In this document: positions 36,852 to 45,579 of the stretch, one piece after another
How positions within the stretch are numbered: position 1 is the stretch's first letter
How the letters are laid out: each line of letters starts with the position of its first letter
NCBI GenBank assembly: GCA_964410325.1
Contig: CAYPFN010000007.1
Location: forward strand, 8,674-72,673
DNA from: CAAFZY01 sp964410325
Lineage (GTDB): Bacteria; Pseudomonadota; Alphaproteobacteria; RF32; CAG-239
DNA length: 64,000 bases
Reading direction: 5' to 3'
The notes under the pieces: model-generated
What the model saw: the letters and a program-made list of their open reading frames with translations, nothing else
Databases searched by the model: none
Told to the model about the DNA's origin: nothing
Translations under genes and position numbers: made by a program

Positions 36852-39800
36852 GTGTTTGCCACAGTAAAAAAAGTAGTGTTTTTATGTAAAGTAAGCTTTG
36901 TTTTCATTGCTCTATCTATCAAACCGGTATATGCGCAGGAAATTACCGCTATTGATTTTAACGGAGATTTAATCGGCAAAGTTATTCCGGATGGAACGGT
37001 TATCAGTTTTGATAACGCGATTATCGGTAATGTAACGGCAGATAGCTTTATTGTTAATAGCAAAGGCGAATTAATTGGCGGGGTTATTCCGCAAGGGATT
37101 GCCGTCGGCAATGATAATAAGCTCTTAGGACGGGTCAATAATGATGGTTCCGTACGCCTTCCTTCTGGAAAAATAGTTGGTAAAGTTTTACCCAATGCCT
37201 TAGTGGTAGACGATTCTTATAATATACTCGGTTCAGTATTATACCCGGGATTAATTTATGATGATGCCGGGAAAACGGTCGGGCGTCTGACAGGTGATGG
37301 CGCATACATTAGTTTGGAAGGGCAAAATATCGGCTTTATATCTCCGCTTGGTTATGCGTACCGTAACACCGGAAATGATTTTGTCCTTGAGGGGAGACTT
37401 ATTTCTTCAAAAATGGTGGTTTCTCTGGAAGGATATTTTATTGGTAGCATTACGCCCGGCGGTCGTGTTACGGATTTTGATTCTAAAGAAATAGGTTTTG
37501 TTCATGCCAATGGCTATGTCTATGATAAAAATAGCCGAATTATAGGTAAAACAGTATCAAATGGATATGCTTTTGATGATTTAGGAAATTATTTGGGTCT
37601 GATTATTTATAACGGAGAAGTTATCAAAGACGGCAAAACTATTGCTCGTCAGCGTGCAGATGGCAAGATTGTGGATGAGAAAGGAACGGTAATTGGTTTT
37701 GCAATAGAGATTGCCGCCACGGCGACGGATTTGCAAGGGCGTTATTTAGGGCGCTTGATACCTGGTGGAAAAATTGTCAAAACGCGTGAAACTATCGGCA
37801 CGGTCGGTGCTAAAGGTTTTGTTTGGAATGCAGATGGTGAAATTATTGGACAAGTTGTTAAGGCCGGCCCTGTTTTTGATTATCTGGGAAATTTGGTTGC
37901 GCAGGCTTTACGCAATGGTACAGTAATTTCAACAACAGGAACTCCTCTTGGCTTCGTTAAAGGATATTATGCTTATGATAACATCGGTAGATTGTTGGGA
38001 GCAAGCATGAACACGCTGTTGATTTTTGACAACAGTAGCAACTTGCTTGGTTTAAGTAGCATCGGCGCTGATTTTACTCATAATGGTATGAAGTTAAAAG
38101 TATCTCCCTTCGGTTATGTATATTCGGCAGATAACTTATTAACGGGTCATACGGTTGGTATGGAAGCACTATATGGAAAAACAGGTAAAATAGAAGGATA
38201 TATCGGTGCTGACGGAAGTTTGCATGGTGTGTCACAAGAGCATAATTATAAACTGACACAATTTGGTAAAATTATTGATGCAGAAAATACGGTTATTGCA
38301 GCAAGTATTAATCCATTTTTTGCTATAGCCGAAGACGGTAGAAGTTTAGGTTTTATGACAGAAAATAATTTATTAATGAATGAAAAACGTGAAGTGATAG
38401 CTAAAGTTTTGCCGGAATATAAGATTGCTTCAAGCTCAGAAAAAGTAAACAATGATGTTATGCCGATAATAGGTTCAGCTGGAACTTCACCACTTGCCGT
38501 TGGTATTAACGGTAATATGCTTGGTTATATTGACTTTAAAGGTGTTGTTCGTGATTATTCTGGCAATCGTATCGGTTCAATGCTGAACGGAGAAATTGTC
38601 GGCGGTACGGATAATGCGGTTATCGGTGCGGTTGTTGATTTTAAGGGGATTATTAATGATGATTGTGCATTCATAGGCGTTGTCGGCACAAAAGGTGAAA
38701 TTCGCAATAATCGGGATGTTATCTTAGGTAAAATTTTAACAAACGGACAGGTTATTTCTGAAGTTGGTAATGTTATCGGTTTTGGCGTCATGCCGGGAAC
38801 AGTTATAGATTTTGCCGGCAAATATTTAGGCTCAATAAACACAACGGGTCAAATTTTAAATTATGCTCAGGAAAATTTAGGCTGTATTCGATGGGATGGC
38901 AGATTTTATAACAATGAAAATCATTTCCTTGGCGGTTTTGTGCAGCCGGCGCCAGTTATGAATTTTGAAAATATGATTATCGGGCGCAGTGATATAAACG
39001 GTCGTTTGATTAACGATAAAAGCAAGGATATAGGTTATGTCCGCCCGGATAATACGGCAATTTCAAATGAAGAAAAAATTTTGGGAACATCATTTCGATA
39101 TAAGATTGCTTTTGATAATGACAATGGTTTCCTAGGCAGAGTTTTAGAAAATGGAAATGTCGTCAGCGATAAAAATGATGTTTTGGGACAAGTTCAGTTT
39201 GATGGTATGGTTGTGGCTGATAATAAACTGATCGGATATGCGTTGTATGATTTTTACATTTATGATGAAAACGGCAAGGCAATCGGTTACTTAACCAAAG
39301 ATGGTACGGTTGCTAATTTTTCAGGAGGACGCTTAGGTAAAGCGGATCGAGGTTTTCTGGTTGATAAAAATTATACTTTGATTGGTCGCGGTAACAGAGA
39401 TTATTTTATTCGCAATGCAGATAATTCAGTTATTGGTGAATTAATGTTAAATGGCGAAGTCGTTAATATGCGAGGAAAAACCGTAGGGTACATTACTGGT
39501 AGCGGCGAAATAAGGGGTATTGACGGCAATCTTTTGGCAACGGCTCGTGAATTGCAATATTATAATGTCCATAAACCAGAACCTGTTAAGCCTGCAGATT
39601 GGGCAACAGTGCCATCTAATCAAATTAAGGTAGATGCCGTGCCAACGCCACATCAGGAAGATGTCGGAGAATATGGTTTAAAGACTATAGGAATTGCCTT
39701 AACACCAGATGGAAATTATCTGGGCGATATTTTAAGAAATAACGATGTTATTGATAAATTAGGAAATTTGCTGGGTAAAAAAATGCCAGACGGCTTAATT

Positions 39801-41057
39801 ATTGATGATGATGGCAATTTGATTGGTATTGAAGAAGTTAAAAAAACTTCTGGCGACCAAATGTTTATACCTGCTGGCACTTTTGGTTCTGGCGGTGCTT
39901 ATGGCATTGGTACAACGCCGACGAATTTGGGACCAGGTGGCGGTTTTGGTCCTGGCGAAAGATATGATCCTGTCCGGGCTCAGGCTTTAGCCGTCGCACA
40001 AGCAGCCCGACGCAGCGAGATGACAGTCGGAAGATTATCAACAACAGTTGATCAGGAAGATTTTGACGGCCGGCAAAATTACTGGAAAGGTGTGGAAAGA
40101 ATTATATCAACGTGGCCAGTTGATATGAGTGAAATGATTTTAGCGGATAAGCCTATACCAGCTGTTTTGGCTAGAACTATTATGTCTGGAAGCACTGGCA
40201 ATGTTCCGATAACCGCAATCGTTGAACGCAATGTTTATGCGGAAGACGGAAGAAATATTGTTATTCCGGCGGGCAGTCGTGTTATGGGAGAATCATCGGG
40301 AGGCTCTGGCGGTGGCTCAAGCGGTAGCGCTGTCAGGATGGCGATTACTTGGACGCGTTTAATTCGTCCGGATGGTTCAGCTTTTGATTTGGCACAGGCT
40401 CAAACCGGAGATGCGCAAGGAAAAGGCGGCGTTTTAGGATATATAGATGAGCAATTACTTAAAAAATATACGTTGCCAGTTGTAACGAGTTTATTAAGTA
40501 GCGCAATGGCTTATATTGCAGCCAGCGGGGAAACGTCAACCACTGATGGCAGCACGGTTCAAAATGCCAAAGCCGAAGCGGCTAGCGATGCTCGTGAAAA
40601 CTTCTTGGATAATATGGATCAGATATTTCAACAAATTCTCCAAGACAAAACAGATATTGAGGCTGTTACCTATGTTCCAGCCGGTACCCGCCTGATTATT
40701 TATCCGAAAGTGGATTTGTGGATCAGAACGTTGGAGCGCAGCAAAGAGGAATCTCTACGGTCAATAGAAAAACCGACAGTCCTTATTGATGATAGAAATC
40801 CAGACGGAAAGAGCGGAGCTAATCAAGCTACTTCTTCGGGAAGTACTGGAACATCTTCGGGCACCAGCGGTGTTGTCTATCAAGATGATAGCGCGGCGGA
40901 GGTTCAAAGATCCATGCCATTGCTGGACGATAATACGACAAGTAAAAGGGCAAAGCAAACTTCAACAACAATTCCACCAGTAACATCGACAGGCGCGACA
41001 CCGCCACCGTCTTCAACAGCTAGTAGCGGTTCAAATAGTGCGGCACAATTGTTTTAA
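36852..41057 (+). CDS. virB10: VirB10-type protein with giant repeat arm and signal peptide
   Basis: This protein of about 1400 residues starts at GTG 36852 (CGGAGGA 6 nt upstream; the frame is open from 36828). It begins with a cleavable signal peptide (ending PVYAQ) rather than the VirB10 membrane anchor. Degenerate 17-residue repeats like those of the previous protein fill about residues 35-920 and again 955-1000. The C-terminal 370 residues are the VirB10/TrbI outer-membrane domain: IPAVLARTIMSG, ERNVYAEDGRNIVIPAGSRV, the antenna-helix region KYTLPVVTSLLSSAMAYIAA, and VTYVPAGTRLIIYPKVDLWI. A Ser/Thr-rich tail ends it. VirB10 normally spans both membranes; here the inner-membrane part appears to be supplied by the preceding protein. 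Confidence 0.85.
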   Translation: MFATVKKVVFLCKVSFVFIALSIKPVYAQEITAIDFNGDLIGKVIPDGTVISFDNAIIGNVTADSFIVNSKGELIGGVIPQGIAVGNDNKLLGRVNNDGSVRLPSGKIVGKVLPNALVVDDSYNILGSVLYPGLIYDDAGKTVGRLTGDGAYISLEGQNIGFISPLGYAYRNTGNDFVLEGRLISSKMVVSLEGYFIGSITPGGRVTDFDSKEIGFVHANGYVYDKNSRIIGKTVSNGYAFDDLGNYLGLIIYNGEVIKDGKTIARQRADGKIVDEKGTVIGFAIEIAATATDLQGRYLGRLIPGGKIVKTRETIGTVGAKGFVWNADGEIIGQVVKAGPVFDYLGNLVAQALRNGTVISTTGTPLGFVKGYYAYDNIGRLLGASMNTLLIFDNSSNLLGLSSIGADFTHNGMKLKVSPFGYVYSADNLLTGHTVGMEALYGKTGKIEGYIGADGSLHGVSQEHNYKLTQFGKIIDAENTVIAASINPFFAIAEDGRSLGFMTENNLLMNEKREVIAKVLPEYKIASSSEKVNNDVMPIIGSAGTSPLAVGINGNMLGYIDFKGVVRDYSGNRIGSMLNGEIVGGTDNAVIGAVVDFKGIINDDCAFIGVVGTKGEIRNNRDVILGKILTNGQVISEVGNVIGFGVMPGTVIDFAGKYLGSINTTGQILNYAQENLGCIRWDGRFYNNENHFLGGFVQPAPVMNFENMIIGRSDINGRLINDKSKDIGYVRPDNTAISNEEKILGTSFRYKIAFDNDNGFLGRVLENGNVVSDKNDVLGQVQFDGMVVADNKLIGYALYDFYIYDENGKAIGYLTKDGTVANFSGGRLGKADRGFLVDKNYTLIGRGNRDYFIRNADNSVIGELMLNGEVVNMRGKTVGYITGSGEIRGIDGNLLATARELQYYNVHKPEPVKPADWATVPSNQIKVDAVPTPHQEDVGEYGLKTIGIALTPDGNYLGDILRNNDVIDKLGNLLGKKMPDGLIIDDDGNLIGIEEVKKTSGDQMFIPAGTFGSGGAYGIGTTPTNLGPGGGFGPGERYDPVRAQALAVAQAARRSEMTVGRLSTTVDQEDFDGRQNYWKGVERIISTWPVDMSEMILADKPIPAVLARTIMSGSTGNVPITAIVERNVYAEDGRNIVIPAGSRVMGESSGGSGGGSSGSAVRMAITWTRLIRPDGSAFDLAQAQTGDAQGKGGVLGYIDEQLLKKYTLPVVTSLLSSAMAYIAASGETSTTDGSTVQNAKAEAASDARENFLDNMDQIFQQILQDKTDIEAVTYVPAGTRLIIYPKVDLWIRTLERSKEESLRSIEKPTVLIDDRNPDGKSGANQATSSGSTGTSSGTSGVVYQDDSAAEVQRSMPLLDDNTTSKRAKQTSTTIPPVTSTGATPPPSSTASSGSNSAAQLF
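36940..39845 (+). repeat. Coding tandem repeats, array B (diverged)
   Basis: The same D-x-x-G-x-x-I-G-x-V repeat as array A runs through most of the VirB10-type protein. Units are more diverged here than at 33.8-35 kb (for example DFNGDLIGKVIPDGTVI and later DNENGFLGRVLENGNVV-like units). The sharing of one repeat type between two adjacent genes suggests duplication or splitting of an ancestral arm. Confidence 0.8.
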
Positions 41058-41076
41058 TAGTTAAAGGAAAGGGATA

Positions 41077-42048
41077 ATGAGTACATTTACAGTTTTAGAA
41101 TCTGTTTTACGACCTTTGGCTTACTGGTATAACCAGGAAAATATAGAAGAGGTTGCCATTAACCGCTCGGAACAGATTTGGCTGCGTCTTCGCGGTAAAA
41201 GGGCATATCCTTGGGTAATGTACAAAGATGAAAAACTGACCAAAGAATACTTAACTGATCTTTTATACATTGTTGCCAATACGTATGAATTACCATTTGA
41301 TCCGATTTCTGGTTCGCCAGTAGTATATGCCACCATTCCCGGAGATCATCGCTTTTCGGCAATTGCCGGACGTAACGTCATGTACGATGAAGGTGATTTA
41401 ACAGGAGGCGTTGCCTTAACCATTCGTGTTCATAGTGATGATGTTGCTTTTGGTTTGGAAGATTATGGTTTGGCACAAGGTAAAGGTTTGCACAAAATAA
41501 ATCCCTTAAAACAGATAAAAGATCCGGAAGATCCCTATGAACGCTTACTGTTAAGCATTAAGCGTGGCGATCATATTTTAATCAGCGGGGCAACGTCAAC
41601 CGGTAAAACAACCTTTTTGAACAATCTGCTTAAGATCTTAGATATTCATAAAAGAATAGTAACCATTGAAGATACCCGCGAACTATTGGTGCCGCACCCT
41701 AATCGTGTTCATCTAGTTTTATCGCGTACTGAACAAACCAATGAAATGGACTATGCTAAAATTATCGACTTGGTTGTGCGTTTTACGCCCGATGCTATTA
41801 TCGGCGGTGAGATTTCAACGAGCAATGCCGGCGCATTATGGGAGCTGATGGGCTCCGGACACGATAACTGTTTGGCAACCATCCACGCCGAAAGTTCAGA
41901 AGCGGCATATCAGGCTTTTACAGATCGTATTCTGCATACTTATCCTACCATTGACCGCGTTAAAACCATTGAAGAAATGCGCCATAAACTTCGTGTAGTT
42001 CAAATTAACCGCGATGGCAACTTACGTGCCATTACAGAAGTAACGTAA
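41077..42048 (+). CDS. virB11: VirB11 T4SS ATPase
   Basis: This 323-residue hexameric traffic ATPase acts at the inner-membrane face of the T4SS. The N-terminal domain includes INRSEQIWL, and Walker A (GATSTGKTT, about residue 170), an Asp box (TIEDTREL), Walker B (AIIGGEIST, about 240) and a His box (NCLATIHAES) follow. The length is typical for VirB11. An AAGGAAAGGG ribosome-binding site precedes the ATG. It is the last gene of the T4SS operon and converges with ysxC. Confidence 0.94.
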   Translation: MSTFTVLESVLRPLAYWYNQENIEEVAINRSEQIWLRLRGKRAYPWVMYKDEKLTKEYLTDLLYIVANTYELPFDPISGSPVVYATIPGDHRFSAIAGRNVMYDEGDLTGGVALTIRVHSDDVAFGLEDYGLAQGKGLHKINPLKQIKDPEDPYERLLLSIKRGDHILISGATSTGKTTFLNNLLKILDIHKRIVTIEDTRELLVPHPNRVHLVLSRTEQTNEMDYAKIIDLVVRFTPDAIIGGEISTSNAGALWELMGSGHDNCLATIHAESSEAAYQAFTDRILHTYPTIDRVKTIEEMRHKLRVVQINRDGNLRAITEVT

Positions 42049-42083
42049 ATAATAGATTTTCTGATTTTCAAAATAAAAGAACG

Positions 42084-42722
42084 CTAAATTAAACTGGCAA
42101 TTTCAGCTCTTATATTTTCTATACCTTGTTTTTTTTCAGAGCTGACAGCCAACACTCGAGGATAACCTGCAGGATGATTTTTAAGAATTATTTGCGCCTC
42201 ATTCATAACTTTTGTTAATTCTTTGTAACTGATTTTATCCATTTTCGTAAAAATAATCTGATAAGGGACGGCAGCTTTATCCAACATAGACATAGCATCT
42301 GTATCAACGCGTTTCAAACCATGACGGCAATCTACCAAAAGAAAAACCCGTTGTAAGTTCGCCCGTCCTTTTAGATAAATAAAAATCATATCCTGCCATT
42401 TTTTTACTTCCAGTGTTGGCGCTTTAGCATACCCATATCCCGGTAAATCAACCAGATACAGAAGATTATCCAAATCGAAATAATTTAATTGCTGTGTTCT
42501 GCCAGGCGTAGAAGAAGTTCTGGCTATATTTTTGTTATTAAATAAGGCGTTAATAAGAGTTGATTTTCCTACATTTGAACGTCCGACAAAAGCAACCTCT
42601 TTTTTATCGTTATTCGGAAGTTGAGAAAGGTCGGCAACACTTAACAAAAAATGCGCCGGCCGAGAAAACAGTTTATTGCCTTTTTCTAAGGTTTCAGCAT
42701 CAAAAACAGGTGGCCTTTTCAT
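42084..42722 (-). CDS. ysxC: YsxC/EngB ribosome-assembly GTPase
   Basis: This 212-residue essential GTPase acts in large-subunit ribosome assembly. G1 is GRSNVGKS, G3 DLPGYG and G4 TKMD. The ATG at 42722 overlaps the TGA stop of yidC by one base, so translation is coupled; the GTG just upstream is less likely. It is the last gene of the rpmH-rnpA-yidD-yidC-ysxC operon, a common alphaproteobacterial order. Confidence 0.95.
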   Translation of the reverse strand: MKRPPVFDAETLEKGNKLFSRPAHFLLSVADLSQLPNNDKKEVAFVGRSNVGKSTLINALFNNKNIARTSSTPGRTQQLNYFDLDNLLYLVDLPGYGYAKAPTLEVKKWQDMIFIYLKGRANLQRVFLLVDCRHGLKRVDTDAMSMLDKAAVPYQIIFTKMDKISYKELTKVMNEAQIILKNHPAGYPRVLAVSSEKKQGIENIRAEIASLI

Positions 42723-44410
42723 CACCTTACTCCATATTTACGCATAATTGCTTGTTGCTGCAAAATAGATAATATATTGCTTAATGTCCAATATATTACC
42801 AGACCTGAAGCAAAATGCCCAAGCATAAATGTAAAAATTAAGGGCATAAGGGCAAACATTCTTGCCTGATCTTTATTGGCCGGTGCCGGGTTGAGCTTCT
42901 GCTGTATCCACATGGTAATTCCCATCAAAATCGGCCATATGCCGATATCTATCAATCCTGGCAACGGAATATGCGACCAGACTGAAATCGTAAACGGATC
43001 AGGCGCTGAAAGGTCCTTAATCCAGCCAATAAACGGAGCATGCCGGATTTCAATGGAGATATTCAATACTTTATACAGAGAAAAGAATACCGGAATTTGG
43101 ATCAACAAAGGCAGACAACCTGATGCTGGATTAATTTTCTCCCGTCGATATAAATCCATGGTGGATTGCTGTAAGAGCATTTTATCGTTTTTATATTTTT
43201 CCTGCAATTCCATAATTTTGGGCTGGATTTTTTTCATTTTCGACATACTTTCATATGATTTGTTGGCAATCGGAAACATTAAAAGCCTAAGCAGAGCAGC
43301 GAATAATAAAATTGCCCAGCCCATATTGCCGATAAGCTCATATAAAAATGTCAGGATATAGAAAAAAGGTTTTGTCAGAAAATAATACCAACCAAAATCA
43401 ACGGCCAAATCAAGTTTTTGAATATGCGCCTCATCAGTATAACGATCCAAAAGCTTAATTTCTTTAGCGCCTGCAAAAAAACGTACCTGCTTGGAAGCAG
43501 CTGCGCCGGAAGCAATTGTTAAAGGAGCGCTACGATAATCTATCTGATAAGAGTCATTGCCGTTATTGGTAAATTTTAAAGTGTTTTTTATACCATTATC
43601 AAAAATGAAAGCCGTAAACCAATACCGATCAGAGAAACCGGCCCAACCTTCAGTTAATTCAAACGTTTCTGGTTTTCCTTCTTTTAAGTCTTTATATTTA
43701 ATTTCCTCTAAATTTCCATTAACAACGCTGCTGATACCTTCGTGTACTACTGCACTGCGGGAAGAATGATTAGGATTATAAACCCGACTGATAAGTCCAT
43801 AAGGGTATAATACAACAGGATTCTCCGTATTGTTTTCAACGGTTTGCACAATGGTAAACAGATAATTTTCATCAACCAAAACAGTTCGGATAAATTTCAA
43901 CCCTTGCCCGTTACTCCACTCAAAAGTAATAGGCGATTGCGGTGTCAATTCTTTACCTTTAACCGTCCATTCGGTGGCAGAATTTGGAAGTTTAAGATTT
44001 GTATCGGCACTTAGCCAGCCGAATTCTGCAAAATATGGCATGTTCGAGCCAGATGGTTCCAAAAGTTCAACATCAGGGCTGTCGGTTTCTAAACTTTGTT
44101 TATAATTTGTCAGCTTAAGATAATCAAATCTGGCGCCTTTTAGGCGGATGCCACCGTTCAAGCTTAGTGTTTTAAGCGGAACTCTGATTTCGTCATTAAC
44201 CATATCCTTGGCGGTTTTAAGGACGGATTCCGGCGTTTCGTCGGCAGAAAATCCGACAGTCTGATCTGCAGAGGAGACTATAGGTGCTGAAAGTATTGAT
44301 TCCGCTCCAGAATCAACCATTTGCTGCGTCGGCATAAAATAGTTGACCACAAAAATGATTAAAATTGACAATAAAACGGCCAAATAAAGCCCTTTAGTTT
44401 CTTCTTTCAC
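42722..44410 (-). CDS. yidC: YidC/Oxa1 membrane protein insertase
   Basis: This 562-residue inner-membrane insertase works for membrane proteins, alone or with SecYEG. An N-terminal transmembrane helix (LYLAVLLSILIIFVVNYFM) is followed by the large periplasmic beta domain typical of Gram-negative YidC. The conserved five-helix core comes next, with GNMGWAILLFAALLRLLMFP, a cytoplasmic hairpin (MKKIQPKIMELQEKYKNDK) and PASGCLPLLIQIPVFFSLY. It lies in the rpmH operon. Confidence 0.96.
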   Translation of the reverse strand: MKEETKGLYLAVLLSILIIFVVNYFMPTQQMVDSGAESILSAPIVSSADQTVGFSADETPESVLKTAKDMVNDEIRVPLKTLSLNGGIRLKGARFDYLKLTNYKQSLETDSPDVELLEPSGSNMPYFAEFGWLSADTNLKLPNSATEWTVKGKELTPQSPITFEWSNGQGLKFIRTVLVDENYLFTIVQTVENNTENPVVLYPYGLISRVYNPNHSSRSAVVHEGISSVVNGNLEEIKYKDLKEGKPETFELTEGWAGFSDRYWFTAFIFDNGIKNTLKFTNNGNDSYQIDYRSAPLTIASGAAASKQVRFFAGAKEIKLLDRYTDEAHIQKLDLAVDFGWYYFLTKPFFYILTFLYELIGNMGWAILLFAALLRLLMFPIANKSYESMSKMKKIQPKIMELQEKYKNDKMLLQQSTMDLYRREKINPASGCLPLLIQIPVFFSLYKVLNISIEIRHAPFIGWIKDLSAPDPFTISVWSHIPLPGLIDIGIWPILMGITMWIQQKLNPAPANKDQARMFALMPLIFTFMLGHFASGLVIYWTLSNILSILQQQAIMRKYGVR

Positions 44411-44526
44411 TTTTATAAAGCTCCCTGAATATCTTACATTGTTTTTCTGTTGTAGTATATATTTTTAGTAAACGCAAGAACATTAAAGCCGGAATCATCA
44501 TACTGTTGATTAAACTGTATAAATAA

Positions 44527-44760
44527 TCACGATTTGTTTTTCTTATTTTTAGGCGGTATGGGATCATAACCGGAACCTCCCCAGGGGTGGCAGCGTAAAA
44601 TCCGTCGTATGCCAAGATACAAACCTATAAAAACACCATGGATTTTTATAGCATCAATCATATATTGCGAACAACTAGGCTGATATCGGCAACATCCTGG
44701 AAAAAACGGTGAAATAGCTTTTTGGTAAAATTTAATAAAATAAATTAAAATACTTTTCAT
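44527..44760 (-). CDS. yidD: YidD membrane-insertion efficiency factor
   Basis: This 77-residue YidD-family protein carries the family signatures YQKAISPFFPGCCRYQPSCS and HPWGGSGYDP. It is a small peripheral inner-membrane protein thought to help YidC. It lies between rnpA and yidC, its usual place. Confidence 0.93.
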   Translation of the reverse strand: MKSILIYFIKFYQKAISPFFPGCCRYQPSCSQYMIDAIKIHGVFIGLYLGIRRILRCHPWGGSGYDPIPPKNKKNKS

Positions 44761-44780
44761 AACTGGTCTGCAAAAATCTT

Positions 44781-45233
44781 TTAAGTTTCGGAATTTTTGG
44801 CCGTATAAATAATATCACAGCAAGACTTATCAGGAGTTTCAAAAGTTTCCGGCAAATTCTCTGGGATTGTTTGATTTTGCGCCTCCAAAAGCATTTTGTT
44901 GATCTTTTTTAACGCCCATTTGATATCTCCTTTTAAGGTTTTAAACTTGCACTCAGCCGTATTGTAACGTCCGATAAGCACATATTCGACATTGGGCAGC
45001 GCTAAATCTGGAAAAATTTCCCGTACAGCGGCGCGGAGGCGACGTTTTGTACGGTTACGGATATGGGCTTTGCCGATTTTTTTAGTGGTCGTATATCCGA
45101 CTTTAAATGATGTCGGCTTAGTAGATAAACTTAGAGCCGCTTGGAGAATAACCGTTGACACTACCATACGGATTCCCTGAGCGACTCTCAAAAAATCTCT
45201 TCTTTTTTTTAAGACTGAAATTTTTTTATGCAT
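44781..45233 (-). CDS. rnpA: RNase P protein component
   Basis: This 150-residue protein subunit of RNase P binds the catalytic RNA encoded at 53.1 kb. The signature RNRTKRRLRAAVRE is present, preceded by GYTTTKKIGKAH. A C-terminal extension of about 35 residues beyond the usual length (including PENLPETFETPDKSCCD) is lineage-specific. It follows rpmH directly on the minus strand. Confidence 0.94.
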   Translation of the reverse strand: MHKKISVLKKRRDFLRVAQGIRMVVSTVILQAALSLSTKPTSFKVGYTTTKKIGKAHIRNRTKRRLRAAVREIFPDLALPNVEYVLIGRYNTAECKFKTLKGDIKWALKKINKMLLEAQNQTIPENLPETFETPDKSCCDIIYTAKNSET

Positions 45234-45253
45234 AACTTAAGCAATATAAGAAC

Positions 45254-45388
45254 TTAAGCAGAAAGTTTTTTACGGCCTCTTAAACGACGAGCTGCTAAAA
45301 CTTTACGTCCGCCGGCTGTAGCCATACGTGCGCGAAAACCATGGCGACGTGCTCTGACAAGCTTGCTTGGTTGATATGTTCTTTTCAT
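45254..45388 (-). CDS. rpmH: Ribosomal protein L34
   Basis: This 44-codon gene encodes the small basic 50S protein bL34. The reading begins MKRTYQPSKLVRARRHGF and ends GRKKLSA. It is first in the operon and upstream of rnpA, as in most bacteria. Confidence 0.97.
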   Translation of the reverse strand: MKRTYQPSKLVRARRHGFRARMATAGGRKVLAARRLRGRKKLSA

Positions 45389-45457
45389 TTTTAAATCTCC
45401 GGTTAATTATTTAATTATTTAAAGCTTTTGTTTTAAGCTCTCGGGTTTTTCAAATGC

Positions 45458-45486
45458 CTTATACTAATTTTTTTTCGTAAAGTCAA
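45458..45486 (-). promoter_or_regulatory. Promoter of the rpmH-rnpA-yidD-yidC-ysxC operon
   Basis: On the minus strand TTGACT (45481-45486) and TATAAG (45458-45463) are exactly 17 nt apart, 70 nt upstream of rpmH. This is the best-matching sigma-70-type promoter I found in the window. Confidence 0.65.
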
Positions 45487-45525
45487 GTCTTAATATTACA
45501 AACAAAATATCTGGAGGCAAAAATA

Positions 45526-45549
45526 AAGAGGTTGAAATTACAACCTCCT
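45526..45549 (-). terminator. Terminator after the histidine kinase gene
   Basis: GAGGTTG (45528-45534) pairs with CAACCTC (45541-45547) around a 6-nt loop, and on the minus strand the stem is followed by a T-rich run. It lies about 30 nt beyond the kinase stop codon. Confidence 0.6.
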
Positions 45550-45579
45550 TACCGGAACACATATTTTCGTATGTGGCTG

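Noticed and set aside
33173..41057. DotG/IcmE of a Dot/Icm (type IVB) system
   Set aside because: DotG also has repeats and a VirB10-like end, but its repeats are of another type, and the neighbours are VirB4, VirB8, VirB9 and VirB11 rather than Dot/Icm proteins.
42876..43361. Plus-strand frame of 161 codons inside yidC
   Set aside because: It is antisense to the conserved YidC core and shows no coding features.
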